Source of the DNA: DATEPR01 sp036502345
GTDB lineage: Bacteria > Actinomycetota > Actinomycetes > Mycobacteriales > Pseudonocardiaceae
NCBI GenBank assembly: GCA_036502345.1
Contig: DASXYT010000017.1
Coordinates: 1 to 31,392 of the forward strand
Direction of reading: 5' to 3'
Length of the DNA: 31,392 bases
Shown: positions 15,920 through 25,151 of the stretch, in pieces
How positions within the stretch are numbered: the first letter of the stretch is position 1
How the letters are laid out: each line of letters begins with the position of its first letter
Notes under the pieces: generated by a model
Told to the model about the DNA's origin: nothing
Database searches by the model: none
Seen by the model: the letters and a program-made list of their open reading frames with translations, nothing else
Translations under genes and position numbers: made by a program

Positions 15920-16456
15920 TCAGCTCGCGCCGACGGGGATCGCGGTCAGCGAGCTGAGCTTCCAGCCGGCAGCGGTACGGGTGAGGCCGGCTCGGTAGCG
16001 ATTGCGGTCCGTGGTGGCCGACCCGGATCGTGGGGTCACCGCGATGTCCACCGCGGCAATCATTTCCGCGGTGCCGGTCGCCGGATTCAGTTGCGTGACC
16101 GCCGCGTCGGTGACCCGGCCCGCCGCGCTGGACCCCGCTTGTTCGATCTGCCTTCTGCTCTGCGCCTGGGTGCTGCGCAACTGGTCGCGCAACACACCGG
16201 TCGACGCGTTCAGCCAGAGTCGCAGCCCCTTGTCGAGGTGGGCGGCGTCCATGGTGTTCAGCGCGGCGATCTCCTGCGTGCCGGCCCGCAACACGTCGTC
16301 CCGCGTCCTGGCGCGCGCCGCGGCGTCGTCGTGGCCGGCGTGCCACCACGAGAAACCCGACCAGCAGGCGAATGCGGCGACGACGACCAGGGCGACCCAG
16401 CCGATCCGCCACATTCTGCGCCGGGTGCCCTGCTCCCGGTCCAGCGGTTCGGTCAT
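15920..16456 (-). CDS. Mce-associated membrane protein (first copy)
   Basis: A 178-residue protein with a short charged N-terminus (TEPLDREQGTRRR), one transmembrane helix (about 17-35, IGWVALVVVAAFACWSGF) and an exported domain of about 140 residues. The C-terminus GWKLSSLTAIPV is in the style of the Mas family. The predicted role is as an accessory or stabilising subunit of the Mce transporter. Its ATG overlaps the mceF stop by four bases (ATGA), indicating translational coupling. The longer open frame upstream is inside mceF and is discarded. Confidence 0.87.
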   Translation of the reverse strand: MTEPLDREQGTRRRMWRIGWVALVVVAAFACWSGFSWWHAGHDDAAARARTRDDVLRAGTQEIAALNTMDAAHLDKGLRLWLNASTGVLRDQLRSTQAQSRRQIEQAGSSAAGRVTDAAVTQLNPATGTAEMIAAVDIAVTPRSGSATTDRNRYRAGLTRTAAGWKLSSLTAIPVGAS

Positions 16457-17658
16457 CGAGGGCTCAGCCCCATCAGTTGCCCGATACCACCGGGATCGGG
16501 CGACAGTGACGCGGTGCTCAGGACGCCCGGCTGGGCGGCCGCGGGCACGCCGGCGGACGGTGCGTTGGCGGAGCCGCGCACCTCGATGCCGGTGCGTGGT
16601 GCCGCTGTGCAGCTCGCGTTGGTGTTCAGCGGCGGGCTGGGCGAGGTGTTCAGCCCGTTGCGGTAGGTCGTGCCGCCGTATCCCGCGGTGCACGGCAGCG
16701 GGTTGAAGAACGTCAGTGCCATACCGAAGTTCGCGCCGTTCTGGTTGATCACCGTGTTTCCTGCCGCGACGGCGGCGGGCAGGGCCACCAGCAGCTCCTC
16801 CAGTCCACCCTGCCGGCCCACCGTGAGATCGGACGTGGTGAGCAGGTTGGCCAGCAGGATGGACAGGCTCGGATTGGTCTGCGACAACAGGTCCGTCACC
16901 TGCGTCGCCGCCGGCGGTGTCGCCGTGATCAGCCTGCGGATGTCGGAGTCCGACACGTCCAGCTGCCCGGCAAGGAGGTTCAGGCTGCGGCTGAACGACT
17001 CCAGGGCTGCCTTCTCGTCGTTCTGGGTGGTCAGCACGGTCGTGCTGTTGTCGATCAGCCCGATGGTGTCGGGCAGGTCCTGGGTGGCGCCGTTGGTGAG
17101 GCTGCTACTGGTGTCCAGCAGCACCTGTAGGTTCTGGCCCTGTCCTTGGAACGCCTTGCCCAGTTCGTCCACGACGGTGCGCAGTGACTGCTGCGGCACG
17201 GAGGCGGACAGCGCGTCGATGCTGCTGAGCACGTTGGTCACCGGCAGCGGCAGCTGTGTGGAGTCCCGTTGGATGGTCGAACCGTCCGCCAGGTACGGGC
17301 CACTGGTCGATTTCGGCCGCAGGTCGACGTATTCCTCGCCGACGGCCGACAGATCGGCGACGACGGCCCGCACATTGCTCGGAATCGACGCCGAGGAGCT
17401 GTCGATGTCCAGGTCCGCCTCGACACCGGTGTCGGTCAGGTTCACCGCACCGACCCTGCCGACCTGCACGCCACGGTAGGTGACGGCGGCGTTCGGGAAG
17501 ATGCCGCCGGCATCGGCGAGGTCGAGCTTGACCACGTAGTACCCGCGGATACCGACCAACCGGCCGAGATCGGCGTACTTGACGCCGATGTAGCCGATCA
17601 CCAGCACACCGATCACGATGAACGCCAACACCCTGTACCGGGTGGCCCGGGTGATCAT
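16453..17658 (-). CDS. mceF: MCE-family protein, mceF position
   Basis: A 401-residue Mce protein. An N-terminal signal/anchor helix (about 8-26) precedes the MlaD/MCE domain (about 38-115, with FPNAAVTYRGVQVGRVGAV and GEEYVDLRP). A long helical, coiled-coil-like region (about 140-290) and a Pro/Ser/Ala-rich tail follow. MCE subunits form a hexameric tunnel carrying hydrophobic substrates across the envelope. Its ATG overlaps the mceE stop by 4 bases and its stop overlaps the next gene's ATG by 4. Position as the sixth MCE gene, after the lipoprotein, defines it as the F subunit. Confidence 0.93.
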   Translation of the reverse strand: MITRATRYRVLAFIVIGVLVIGYIGVKYADLGRLVGIRGYYVVKLDLADAGGIFPNAAVTYRGVQVGRVGAVNLTDTGVEADLDIDSSSASIPSNVRAVVADLSAVGEEYVDLRPKSTSGPYLADGSTIQRDSTQLPLPVTNVLSSIDALSASVPQQSLRTVVDELGKAFQGQGQNLQVLLDTSSSLTNGATQDLPDTIGLIDNSTTVLTTQNDEKAALESFSRSLNLLAGQLDVSDSDIRRLITATPPAATQVTDLLSQTNPSLSILLANLLTTSDLTVGRQGGLEELLVALPAAVAAGNTVINQNGANFGMALTFFNPLPCTAGYGGTTYRNGLNTSPSPPLNTNASCTAAPRTGIEVRGSANAPSAGVPAAAQPGVLSTASLSPDPGGIGQLMGLSPR

Positions 17659-18977
17659 CGGTTCGCACCTCCTGCCGAGGTCTGCGGCGGACTGGTCGTA
17701 CCGGTCGCTGACGACGTCGGCGGTGCCGAGGACGTGGCCGACGTCGTCGACGACGGCCCGCCGGACGTGCTGGGCGGTTGCCGCGTCGTGGACCCTGCCG
17801 CGCTGGAACCGGGCGGGCTGGTCGACGTGCCCGGCACCGGAGTGACGGTGCCGGTGCCGTCGATCACGGGCAGCGGCAGCGGTGGCGGTGCCGCCGACCC
17901 CGCCGACGACCGCAGCGCCGCCGACGCCGTGCCGGTCGTCCCGTCCGTCAGGCTCTCGTCGGGATTCAGCGCAGGAATGATCGTGGTGCCGCGAGCGGCG
18001 GTCAGCGAAAGGAAGACGTTGAGATAGTCGCCCTTGAAGTCGTTGAGCACCTGGTCGGTGAACGGATACGTGAGCAGGACCTGCAACGCCTGGGGCAACG
18101 CCTGGCCCGCGTTGGCCAGTTGCTGCAGCACCGGACCGAGGGAGCGTGCGTCGGCCGCGAAGTTCTGGGTGCTCTTGTTGATGGTGTCCACAGCCACGTT
18201 CGACAGCTTGCCCAGCGAGTTGAGCAGCGTGACCAGTTGGCCGCGCTGCTGGTCGAGCACCGCGAGGCCGGGGGAGAGGTTGTCCAGCACGGTGCCGATC
18301 TGCCGGTCCCGGCCGGCCAGCGTGGCGGACAGCCGGTCGAGGCCGTCCAGCGCCGCCGTGATGTGCTGCCGTTGGCCGTTGAGGTTGGTCATCAGGGTGT
18401 CGGCCTGGGACAGGAAACCGCGCACGGCAGCTTCGTTGCCGTGCAGTGCGTCGTTGAGCTGGACGGTGATGGTGTGCAACTGGTTGATGCCACCGCCGTT
18501 GAGCAGCAGCGACAGCGCGCCCAGCACCTCTTCCACCTCGGGGCTGCGATTCGTGCGGGATATCGGGATCGTCGCGCCACTGGCCAGCGTCCCGGTCGCG
18601 CTGCCGTCCGTCGGCGCCGCCAGTTCGACGTACTTCTCGCCGAGCAGGCTGGACTGTTGAAGGTAGGCGAAGGAATTGGCGGGTAGGTGCACGTTCGCGT
18701 TGACCAGCATCGTGACGTCCGCTGTCCAGCCGTTCGCCGGCAGGCTGATCCTGGTGACGCGGCCGACCGCCACGTCGTTGACCTTCACCGCGGACTGCGG
18801 CACCAGGTCCAGCACGTTGGCGAACTGAGCGGTGACCTGGTAGGGATGGCTGCCCAGATCAGCGCCACCGGGCAACGGCAGGTCGTACACCCCGGAGAAG
18901 CCGCATCCGCTCACCGTCACGGCCGTGGCCACCAGCGCTGTGGCGAATCTCGTCCTGGCCATCGTCGCCCTGCGCAT
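17655..18977 (-). CDS. mceE: MCE-family lipoprotein, mceE position
   Basis: A 440-residue MCE protein with a lipoprotein signal peptide: after MRRATMARTRF a hydrophobic run ends in the lipobox VSGC (Cys about residue 25). The MCE domain (about 45-120) includes QSAVKVNDVAVGRVTRI and LLGEKYVEL. A helical region (about 140-330) and an unusual 90-residue tail rich in Ser, Thr, Pro and Gly follow. In actinobacterial mce operons the fifth MCE protein is normally the lipoprotein, so the order A-F is confirmed. ATG 18977 overlaps the mceD stop by one base, with GGGAGGTG before it; the in-frame ATG at 18962 would remove five residues. The longer frame to 20165 is a shadow of mceD. Confidence 0.93.
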   Translation of the reverse strand: MRRATMARTRFATALVATAVTVSGCGFSGVYDLPLPGGADLGSHPYQVTAQFANVLDLVPQSAVKVNDVAVGRVTRISLPANGWTADVTMLVNANVHLPANSFAYLQQSSLLGEKYVELAAPTDGSATGTLASGATIPISRTNRSPEVEEVLGALSLLLNGGGINQLHTITVQLNDALHGNEAAVRGFLSQADTLMTNLNGQRQHITAALDGLDRLSATLAGRDRQIGTVLDNLSPGLAVLDQQRGQLVTLLNSLGKLSNVAVDTINKSTQNFAADARSLGPVLQQLANAGQALPQALQVLLTYPFTDQVLNDFKGDYLNVFLSLTAARGTTIIPALNPDESLTDGTTGTASAALRSSAGSAAPPPLPLPVIDGTGTVTPVPGTSTSPPGSSAAGSTTRQPPSTSGGPSSTTSATSSAPPTSSATGTTSPPQTSAGGANR

Positions 18978-20155
18978 CACCGGCCACCTCCCGCCAACGT
19001 GCCGAAGACCGGACCGGCTGCCGGCAGCGGCAGTGGCGGCAACGCGTGCTGCGCCGATGGCGGGACCGCCGGCAGGCCGTCCGCCTGCGTCTGTTGACAG
19101 CCCGACACACCGGGTGCGGTGGCACAGAGCGTGGCCGCCAGAGGGGTGGGCGCCGTTGTCGCCGGTCCTCTGGCGCGCTTGCCGAGACTGAGTTCGTTCA
19201 GGTCGCCCCGGCCGTCCAGGGTGCGATGCACCGGGTCGTAGGCGTTGACCACATTGGTCACGGCGAGTGGTGCCGCGTCCAGCATCTCCGCCAGCGAGGC
19301 GCGCTGGTTCACCAGCAGTTGGCTGATCGACGCCAGCTTGGTCACGTTCGACTGGATCTCGTCGCGGTTGGTGTTGATGAAACCCTGCACCCGGTCCAGT
19401 GCGGTGGCCAGTTCGTTCAACGCGGCACCGAGGTCCTCCCGGTCGTCGGCGAGGAAGCCGGACACCTGTGCGAGTTGCTGCTCGGCCGTCCGCACCTGGC
19501 CGTCGTTGTTCTTCAGCGTCGTGGTGAACTGCTGCAGGTTGTCCACCGTGCCGAACAGGTCGCCCTGCGAGCCGGACAGTGTCCTGGTGGCCGCGCCGAG
19601 TTGGGCGATCGTGGTGCCCAGGGCCTGGCCGTTGCCGTCCAGGTTGGCGGCGCCGGTGTCGAGCAGATCGGACAGCGCGCCGTTCTTGTTGGCCCCGTTC
19701 GGACCCAGCGCGGTGGCGAGTTGGTTGAGGCTGGCGTAGATCTGGTCGAGTTCGGCCGGGGTCATCGTGCGGCTGACCGGGATCGTGGCGCCGTCGGCGA
19801 TCCGCGGGCCGCCGGAGTACACCGGGGTGAGCTGGAGGTAGCGGTCGCTGACCACGCTCGGCGCGACCACCACCGCCTTCGCCTGTGCCGGTACGGCAAC
19901 GCCCCGGTCCACCGTCATGGTGACCCGGACCTGCGTGCCGACCGGCGTCACCGAGTCGATCTCGCCCACCGGCACGCCGAGGATCCGCACGTCCGAGCCC
20001 GAGTAGACACCGACCGCCTCGCTGAAGTACGCGGTGATCCGTTTCGTGCCGTTGTGCTCGAAGACCCACCACACCGCTCCGGTGACCACCAGCAGCAGCG
20101 CGAAGCCCACTGCCGCGTACGTGGCGATCTGTTTGCCCCGCAGGGTCCTGAACAT
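18977..20155 (-). CDS. mceD: MCE-family protein, mceD position
   Basis: A 392-residue Mce protein with an N-terminal transmembrane segment (about 10-32), an MCE domain (about 37-115, with VYSGSDVRILGVPVGEIDSV and SDRYLQLTP), a long helical region (about 135-290), and a Pro/Ala-rich tail containing two cysteines near CATAPGVSGC. It is predicted to be a subunit of the hexameric lipid-transfer channel. Its ATG overlaps the mceC stop by one base (TGATG), and its own stop overlaps the mceE start the same way. Confidence 0.92.
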   Translation of the reverse strand: MFRTLRGKQIATYAAVGFALLLVVTGAVWWVFEHNGTKRITAYFSEAVGVYSGSDVRILGVPVGEIDSVTPVGTQVRVTMTVDRGVAVPAQAKAVVVAPSVVSDRYLQLTPVYSGGPRIADGATIPVSRTMTPAELDQIYASLNQLATALGPNGANKNGALSDLLDTGAANLDGNGQALGTTIAQLGAATRTLSGSQGDLFGTVDNLQQFTTTLKNNDGQVRTAEQQLAQVSGFLADDREDLGAALNELATALDRVQGFINTNRDEIQSNVTKLASISQLLVNQRASLAEMLDAAPLAVTNVVNAYDPVHRTLDGRGDLNELSLGKRARGPATTAPTPLAATLCATAPGVSGCQQTQADGLPAVPPSAQHALPPLPLPAAGPVFGTLAGGGR

Positions 20156-21168
20156 CAGCTACCACCTTGCTTCGGTGACACGCAGCCGACCGGGGTCTGG
20201 GGCGCGAAGACCGGCGGCAGGTAGGACCGCGGGACCAGGCCGCAGAGGTAGACGTCGAACCAGCGGCCGTTGCCCAGCGTGTTGCCGACCAGCCGGTAGT
20301 ACGGGCCGGCCAGGGCCAGCGCCCGGTTGAGGTTGTCCTGATTGCGTTGCAGCACAGTGGCGACCTGGTCCAACTCGACCAGTGCCGGGTGCAGCGTCGC
20401 GGAGTTGTCGGTCACCAGGCCGGACAGCTCGACGCCCAGTTGCCGGGTGCCGGTGAGCAGCTGACCGATCGCGTCCCTGCGTGCGTCCAACTCGTTCAGC
20501 AGCAGGTTGCCGTCGTTGATCAGCGACTGGAACTGGCTGTCGTCGGTCGCCAGCATTCCGGTGACCCGCTTGGTACTGGCCAGCAGTTGGGCGATCTGGT
20601 TGTCCCGGGACGCGATCGTCTGGGACAGCGCGGACAGCCCGGTCAGCGCGGCGTGCACGTCCGGGGCCGTGTTGCTGAACGCGTTGGAGATCGACTCGAA
20701 ACTCTGCGCGAGCTGTGTCGTGTCGATCCGGCCGACGGTGTTCGCCAGATCGCTGAACGCCTGCGTCACGTCGTACGGGGACGTCGTGCGGCTGGTCGGA
20801 ATTGCCTGTCCCGGATTCTGCGCCGCGGTGCCCAACGGGTCCACAGCGAGGTACTTCTCACCGAGCAGTGTCTTGATCTTGATGGCCGCCGTGCTGGCGT
20901 TGCCGACCCACGTGTCGTCGACCTTGAAGGTGACCTTCACGTGGGTGCCGTCCAGCGCGACGCCGGTCACGGAGCCGACCTTGACCCCGGCCACCCGCAC
21001 CTCGTTGCCGGACCGCAGCCCGGCCGCTTCGGTGAAGTCGGCGGTGTACGTGGTGCCGCCGATGAACGGCAGGCTGCCGGAGAAGAACACCAGCAGCACG
21101 ACCGCGGCGACGATCCCGAGCCCGGCGAGGCCGACGAGCACCGGGTCGCGTTCCCTGATTGCCTTCAC
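20155..21168 (-). CDS. mceC: MCE-family protein, mceC position
   Basis: A 337-residue Mce protein. After KAIRERDP comes one transmembrane helix (about 11-31), then the MCE domain (about 36-115, with LRSGNEVRVAGVKVGSVTGV and LLGEKYLAVDP). The rest is mostly helical, ending in a short tail with CGLVPRSYLPP. GTG 21168 is chosen: it overlaps the mceB stop by four bases (GTGA) and has GAGGTG upstream. The longer frame would start inside mceB and lacks the normal N-terminus. Confidence 0.92.
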   Translation of the reverse strand: MKAIRERDPVLVGLAGLGIVAAVVLLVFFSGSLPFIGGTTYTADFTEAAGLRSGNEVRVAGVKVGSVTGVALDGTHVKVTFKVDDTWVGNASTAAIKIKTLLGEKYLAVDPLGTAAQNPGQAIPTSRTTSPYDVTQAFSDLANTVGRIDTTQLAQSFESISNAFSNTAPDVHAALTGLSALSQTIASRDNQIAQLLASTKRVTGMLATDDSQFQSLINDGNLLLNELDARRDAIGQLLTGTRQLGVELSGLVTDNSATLHPALVELDQVATVLQRNQDNLNRALALAGPYYRLVGNTLGNGRWFDVYLCGLVPRSYLPPVFAPQTPVGCVSPKQGGS

Positions 21169-22208
21169 TGACGACACCTCGATTCCGTCACCGGAATCCC
21201 GATGGCAGGCCCGGCGCCCGGTGCGGCGCCCGGCGCCACGGTGACCCCGGTGACGGTCGCCTGGCACAGGAAGAAGTTGAACCACGACCCGTACGACGTC
21301 GCGGTGGCGATCTTCTGGAACTTGACGGGCAGGTTGTGCAGGAAGGTGTTCAGCAGCGGAGTGTTGTGCGCCAGGGTGGTGGACACCTTGCCCAGCGCGG
21401 AAATGCTCTGCTTCAACCCCGGTCTGCTCAGTTGCAGCAGGTTGCCGGTCGCGGTGGTCAGACCGGACAGCGCGGTGATCGCGTTGCCGATCGGCCGGCG
21501 GTCCTGCGCCAGCCCGGACACCAGTTGCTGCAGTGTGGTCACCATGTTCGACAGTTCGTCGCCTCGGCTGTTGACCGTGTTCAGCACCGAGTTCAGATTG
21601 TCGATCACCCGGCCGATCACCTGGTCCTTGTTGGCCAGCGTGGTGGTCAGCGACGCGGTGTTCGCGACCAGGTTGTCCACCGTGACGCCGTCGCCGTCGA
21701 GCACCTGGACGATCTCGTTCGACAACTGGTTGACGTCGTTGGGCGACAACGCCTGGAACAGCGGCTGGAAGCCGTTGAACAACTCCGTCAGATCCAGCGC
21801 GGGCTGGGTGTGGCTCAACGGGATCTTGCCGCCCGACGGCAGTGTCTGGTCGATCGGGCCGACACCCTGGTCCAGCTCGACGTAGCGCTGCCCGACCAGG
21901 TTGCGGTACTTCACCACAGCGGTGACCCCGGCGGGCAGTCGGCGGTCGGACTGGATGGCGAACCGCACGTCCGCCAGGCGCCGGTCGACCACGTCGATGT
22001 CGTCCACCTGTCCGATCCGGACCCCGGCGATCCGCACGTCGTCGCCGACGTTGAGCCCGGTGACATCGGAGAACACGGCGTGGTACTGGGTCGTGTCGCC
22101 GAGGCCGGTGTTGGCGATGGTGATCCCGAGGATCGCGGTCACCAGCAGCGTGACGAGGGTGAAGATGCCGCCCTTGATCAGGGCGGGTGCCATGCTCTTC
22201 CGCTTCAT
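21165..22208 (-). CDS. mceB: MCE-family protein, mceB position
   Basis: A 347-residue Mce protein with a basic N-terminus (MKRKSMAPALIKGG), one transmembrane helix (about 13-33), an MCE domain (about 40-115, with VGDDVRIAGVRIGQVDDIDV and LVGQRYVELDQG) and the helical Mce4_CUP1-like region with NTFLHNLPVKFQKIA. It ends in a short Ala/Pro/Gly tail with a C-terminal Cys. The ATG overlaps the mceA stop by four bases and the stop overlaps the mceC GTG by four. Confidence 0.93.
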   Translation of the reverse strand: MKRKSMAPALIKGGIFTLVTLLVTAILGITIANTGLGDTTQYHAVFSDVTGLNVGDDVRIAGVRIGQVDDIDVVDRRLADVRFAIQSDRRLPAGVTAVVKYRNLVGQRYVELDQGVGPIDQTLPSGGKIPLSHTQPALDLTELFNGFQPLFQALSPNDVNQLSNEIVQVLDGDGVTVDNLVANTASLTTTLANKDQVIGRVIDNLNSVLNTVNSRGDELSNMVTTLQQLVSGLAQDRRPIGNAITALSGLTTATGNLLQLSRPGLKQSISALGKVSTTLAHNTPLLNTFLHNLPVKFQKIATATSYGSWFNFFLCQATVTGVTVAPGAAPGAGPAIGIPVTESRCRQ

Positions 22209-23512
22209 TTCAGCGTCACCTCGGTGCCACGGAAGACCGGGCCGACCAGCACGCTGCTCCAGTCCGGCAGTGCCTGCGGCGGCTGGTTGACCGATGGGGC
22301 GACCAGTTCGTTGACGAACTCGTTCTCGGCGGGGGAGTTCGCCAGGCCGAGCACCCCGGTGGGGGTGCTCTGGTCAGCGGCCGGCACCTGCGTGCCCGCC
22401 CGGACCGCGGGTGCCCGCACGGCCGGCGTGGTGCCGTCGTGCAGCGCGACGCCCCCGAACGGGACCGGGTAGCAGTGCGGACCGCTGTTGTCGTCGAACT
22501 TCGGTGTGTCCCGGCCCGGGACGTAGCGGCCCAGCGACGGCACCGGGTGCAGGCTCACCTGGAGGCCGGGCCGGTTGGTGCCCTTGCCGAGGACCCTGTC
22601 CACCGCCGGTTCGAAGTTGACCAGCTGTTGCAGCGTGCACGGGAACTCCGACGAGTACTTGGCCAGGATCTGCAGGGCCGGTCGGGCGTCCGCGTTGAGC
22701 CGGATGATGTTGTCCTTGTTCTGCGTCAGGAAGTCCGTCAGGTCCTGTGACGTGCCGGTCAGCGTCGTGTACAGGGTGCTGAGGTTGTCCCGCTCCGCGA
22801 CCACCGTCTGGCTGGTCCGCGAGAAGTCGTTCAACGCCTGGACGAGGTCCGGCGCCGCGGCGTCGAAGTCGTCGGCGACGTTCGCCAGCTGTGAGATGTC
22901 GGTGTCCAGCTTGGGCAATTGGGGGTTGAACTGGGCAAGGTAGGAGTTGATCTGCGCGAGCGTGGTACCGAGTTCGGTGCCCCGGTCCTGCAGCGCGGTC
23001 GATATCGCGGTCAGCGTGACGGCGAGTTTCTGCGGCTGCACGGCGGTCAGCATCGGCAGCAGGTCGCTGAGCACCTTCTGCAGCTCGATCGCGTCCTGGG
23101 AGCGGTCTTCGCCGATCACGCTGCCGGCGACGAGTCGCTGCGGGTCCGGATCGGCCGGCAGGACCAGGTCGACGTACCGCTCACCGAACAGTGTCGTCGG
23201 CAACAGCTCGGCCGACACGTTGGCCGGCAGCCGGTTCACCATGTCCGGCTGGATCGCCAGCTCCAGTCGTGCACCGTCCCCTGTGGACGCTATCTGCCGC
23301 ACCTCGCCGACCACCACCCCGCGCACCTTCACCTCGGCGTGCGGGTGCATCTCGTTGCCCGCGGAGTCGGTCTCCAGAGCGACGCTCACCACCGGCGTGA
23401 ACTGCTTGTCGTAGATGGCGACGGACAGCCACACCAGCAGCGCCAGCACGACGAGGAACACGACGCCGACCGACCGCCTGCGGATCTTGATCCAGGAAGC
23501 TTCAGCAATCAT
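22205..23512 (-). CDS. mceA: MCE-family protein, mceA position
   Basis: A 435-residue Mce protein, the first MCE gene after the permeases. A basic N-terminus (KIRRRSVG) precedes a transmembrane helix (about 14-34), the MCE domain (about 40-115, with HAEVKVRGVVVGEVRQIAS and LFGERYVDLVLP), and a long helical Mce4_CUP1-like domain (about 130-310, ending in PCTLQQLVNFEPAVDRVLG). The C-terminal region is disordered and Pro-rich. Its ATG lies three bases after the permease B stop and its stop overlaps the mceB ATG by four bases. It would contact the permease pair as part of the MCE ring. Confidence 0.93.
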   Translation of the reverse strand: MIAEASWIKIRRRSVGVVFLVVLALLVWLSVAIYDKQFTPVVSVALETDSAGNEMHPHAEVKVRGVVVGEVRQIASTGDGARLELAIQPDMVNRLPANVSAELLPTTLFGERYVDLVLPADPDPQRLVAGSVIGEDRSQDAIELQKVLSDLLPMLTAVQPQKLAVTLTAISTALQDRGTELGTTLAQINSYLAQFNPQLPKLDTDISQLANVADDFDAAAPDLVQALNDFSRTSQTVVAERDNLSTLYTTLTGTSQDLTDFLTQNKDNIIRLNADARPALQILAKYSSEFPCTLQQLVNFEPAVDRVLGKGTNRPGLQVSLHPVPSLGRYVPGRDTPKFDDNSGPHCYPVPFGGVALHDGTTPAVRAPAVRAGTQVPAADQSTPTGVLGLANSPAENEFVNELVAPSVNQPPQALPDWSSVLVGPVFRGTEVTLK

Positions 23513-23515
23513 CGT

Positions 23516-24358
23516 TCATCCCGCGAGTTTCACGGTCGTCGTGGTGCCCCAGATGGCGAGGCTGAGGAAGAAGTCGGTGATGCTGATGGTGACGATCGCC
23601 GTGCGCACCGCCCGGCCGACGGCCACCCCGACCCCGGCAGGCCCGCCGGAGGCGCGGTAGCCGTAGTAGCAGTGCGCCAGGATCACCATGATGCTGAAGA
23701 TCAGCACCTTCACGAACGACCACAGCACGTCCTGCGGTGGCAGGAACAGGTTGAAGTAGTGGTCGTAGGTGCCGGCGGACTGTCCGTTGAACAGCACGGT
23801 GATCTCCCGCGACGCCACGTACGAGGTGAGCAGCCCGAGCCCGTACAGCGGAATGATCGCGACGACGCCCGCGATGATCCGGGTCGTCACCAGGTAGGGC
23901 AGGCTGGGCACGCCCATCGCTTCCAGCGCGTCCACCTCCTCGGAGATGCGCATCGCGCCGAGTTGGGCGGTGAACCCGGCCCCGACGGTCGCCGACAGGG
24001 CCAGGCCCGCGACCAGCGGCGCGATCTCCCTCGTGTTGAAGTACGCGGAGATGAACCCGGTGAACGCAGCGGTGCCGATCTGGTTCAGCGCGGCATAACC
24101 CTGCAACCCGACCACCGTGCCGGTGAACAGCGTCAGGCCGACCATGACGCCGATCGTGCCGCCGATCACGCCGAGCGCGCCGCTGCCGAAGCTCACCTCG
24201 GCCAGCAACCGCCACACCTCACGGGAGTAGCGGCGCAGCGCCCGTGGCGTCCAGCCGATGGCACGCAGATACAGCATCAGCTGGTCGCCGAGTTGGTCCA
24301 GCCACCGCAGCCAGCGGTCCGGCCGGGACTCGGTTTCCCCACCCGCGACGAAATCCAT
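23516..24358 (-). CDS. yrbEB: MlaE/YrbE-type ABC permease, second subunit
   Basis: A 280-residue integral membrane protein of the MlaE family. After a 60-residue amphipathic N-terminus come about five hydrophobic segments. The conserved signature GAGFTAQLGAMRISEEVDAL followed by EAMGVPSLPYLVTTR (about 128-163) is the MlaE coupling region that docks on the ATPase. It would pair with the first permease to form the transporter core beneath the MCE hexamer. It starts 4 bp after the first permease gene and ends 3 bp before mceA. Confidence 0.95.
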   Translation of the reverse strand: MDFVAGGETESRPDRWLRWLDQLGDQLMLYLRAIGWTPRALRRYSREVWRLLAEVSFGSGALGVIGGTIGVMVGLTLFTGTVVGLQGYAALNQIGTAAFTGFISAYFNTREIAPLVAGLALSATVGAGFTAQLGAMRISEEVDALEAMGVPSLPYLVTTRIIAGVVAIIPLYGLGLLTSYVASREITVLFNGQSAGTYDHYFNLFLPPQDVLWSFVKVLIFSIMVILAHCYYGYRASGGPAGVGVAVGRAVRTAIVTISITDFFLSLAIWGTTTTVKLAG

Positions 24359-24362
24359 CGAC

Positions 24363-25151
24363 TCAGGTTCCCTTCGCAGGCACGATCTGCAGGTAGATGG
24401 TGGTCAGCACGAGGTTCACGAAGAACAACAACAGGAAGGAGATGACCACCGACTGGTTGACCGCGTCCCCGACGCCCTTCGGCCCGCCTGCCGGGTGCAG
24501 CCCCCGGTACGCCGCGACCACCCCGGCGATGAACCCGAAGATGACCGCCTTGATCTCGCTGATCCACAGGTCGGACAGCTGCGCCAGCGCGGAGAAACTG
24601 GACAGGTAGGCGCCCGGTGTGCCGCCCTGCAGGATGACGTTGAAGAAGTACCCGCCGAGCACGCCGACCACCGACACGAGGCCGTTGAGCAGGACGGCGA
24701 CCAGCATGGTCGCCAGCACCCTCGGCACGATCAGCCGCTGGATCGGTGACACTCCCAGTACTTCCATCGCGTCGATCTCTTCGCGAATGGTCCTGGAACC
24801 GATGTCGGCACAGATCGCCGAACCAGCGGCACCGGCCACCAGCAGCGCCACGATCAGCGGACTGGCCTGCTGGATGATGGCCAGCACACTGGCGGCACCG
24901 GTGAACGACTCGGCGCCGAACTGCTGGGTGAGCGAGCCGACCTGCAGTGCGATGACCGCCCCGAACGGGATGGACACCAGTGCGGTCGGCAGGATCGCGA
25001 CGCTGGCGATGAACCAGAACTGCTCGACGAGTTCCCGGACCTGGAACGGCCGCCGGAACGTCATCCGGCCGACGCTCGCCGCGAGGGCGAACAGCCTGCC
25101 CGTCTGCCGCAGCGCGCCGGCCCCTGGGAAGTCGATGGTGCGGGAGCTCAC
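24363..25151 (-). CDS. yrbEA: MlaE/YrbE-type ABC permease, first subunit
   Basis: A 262-residue membrane protein of the MlaE family with about five to six hydrophobic segments. The coupling motif reads AGAAGSAICADIGSRTIREE followed by IDAMEVLGVSPIQRLIVPR (about 105-144). It forms the core of the transporter with the second permease. Two GTG codons stand in tandem: GTG 25151 overlaps the ATPase stop (GTGA) and has GGAG six bases upstream, so it is preferred over GTG 25154. Confidence 0.95.
   Translation of the reverse strand: MSSRTIDFPGAGALRQTGRLFALAASVGRMTFRRPFQVRELVEQFWFIASVAILPTALVSIPFGAVIALQVGSLTQQFGAESFTGAASVLAIIQQASPLIVALLVAGAAGSAICADIGSRTIREEIDAMEVLGVSPIQRLIVPRVLATMLVAVLLNGLVSVVGVLGGYFFNVILQGGTPGAYLSSFSALAQLSDLWISEIKAVIFGFIAGVVAAYRGLHPAGGPKGVGDAVNQSVVISFLLLFFVNLVLTTIYLQIVPAKGT

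Noticed and set aside
17655..20165. An 836-codon minus frame suggesting an MceD-MceE fusion
   Set aside because: Only the part from 18977 down is MceE in this frame; the upstream part is an out-of-frame reading of mceD, which has its own frame and a TGATG junction.
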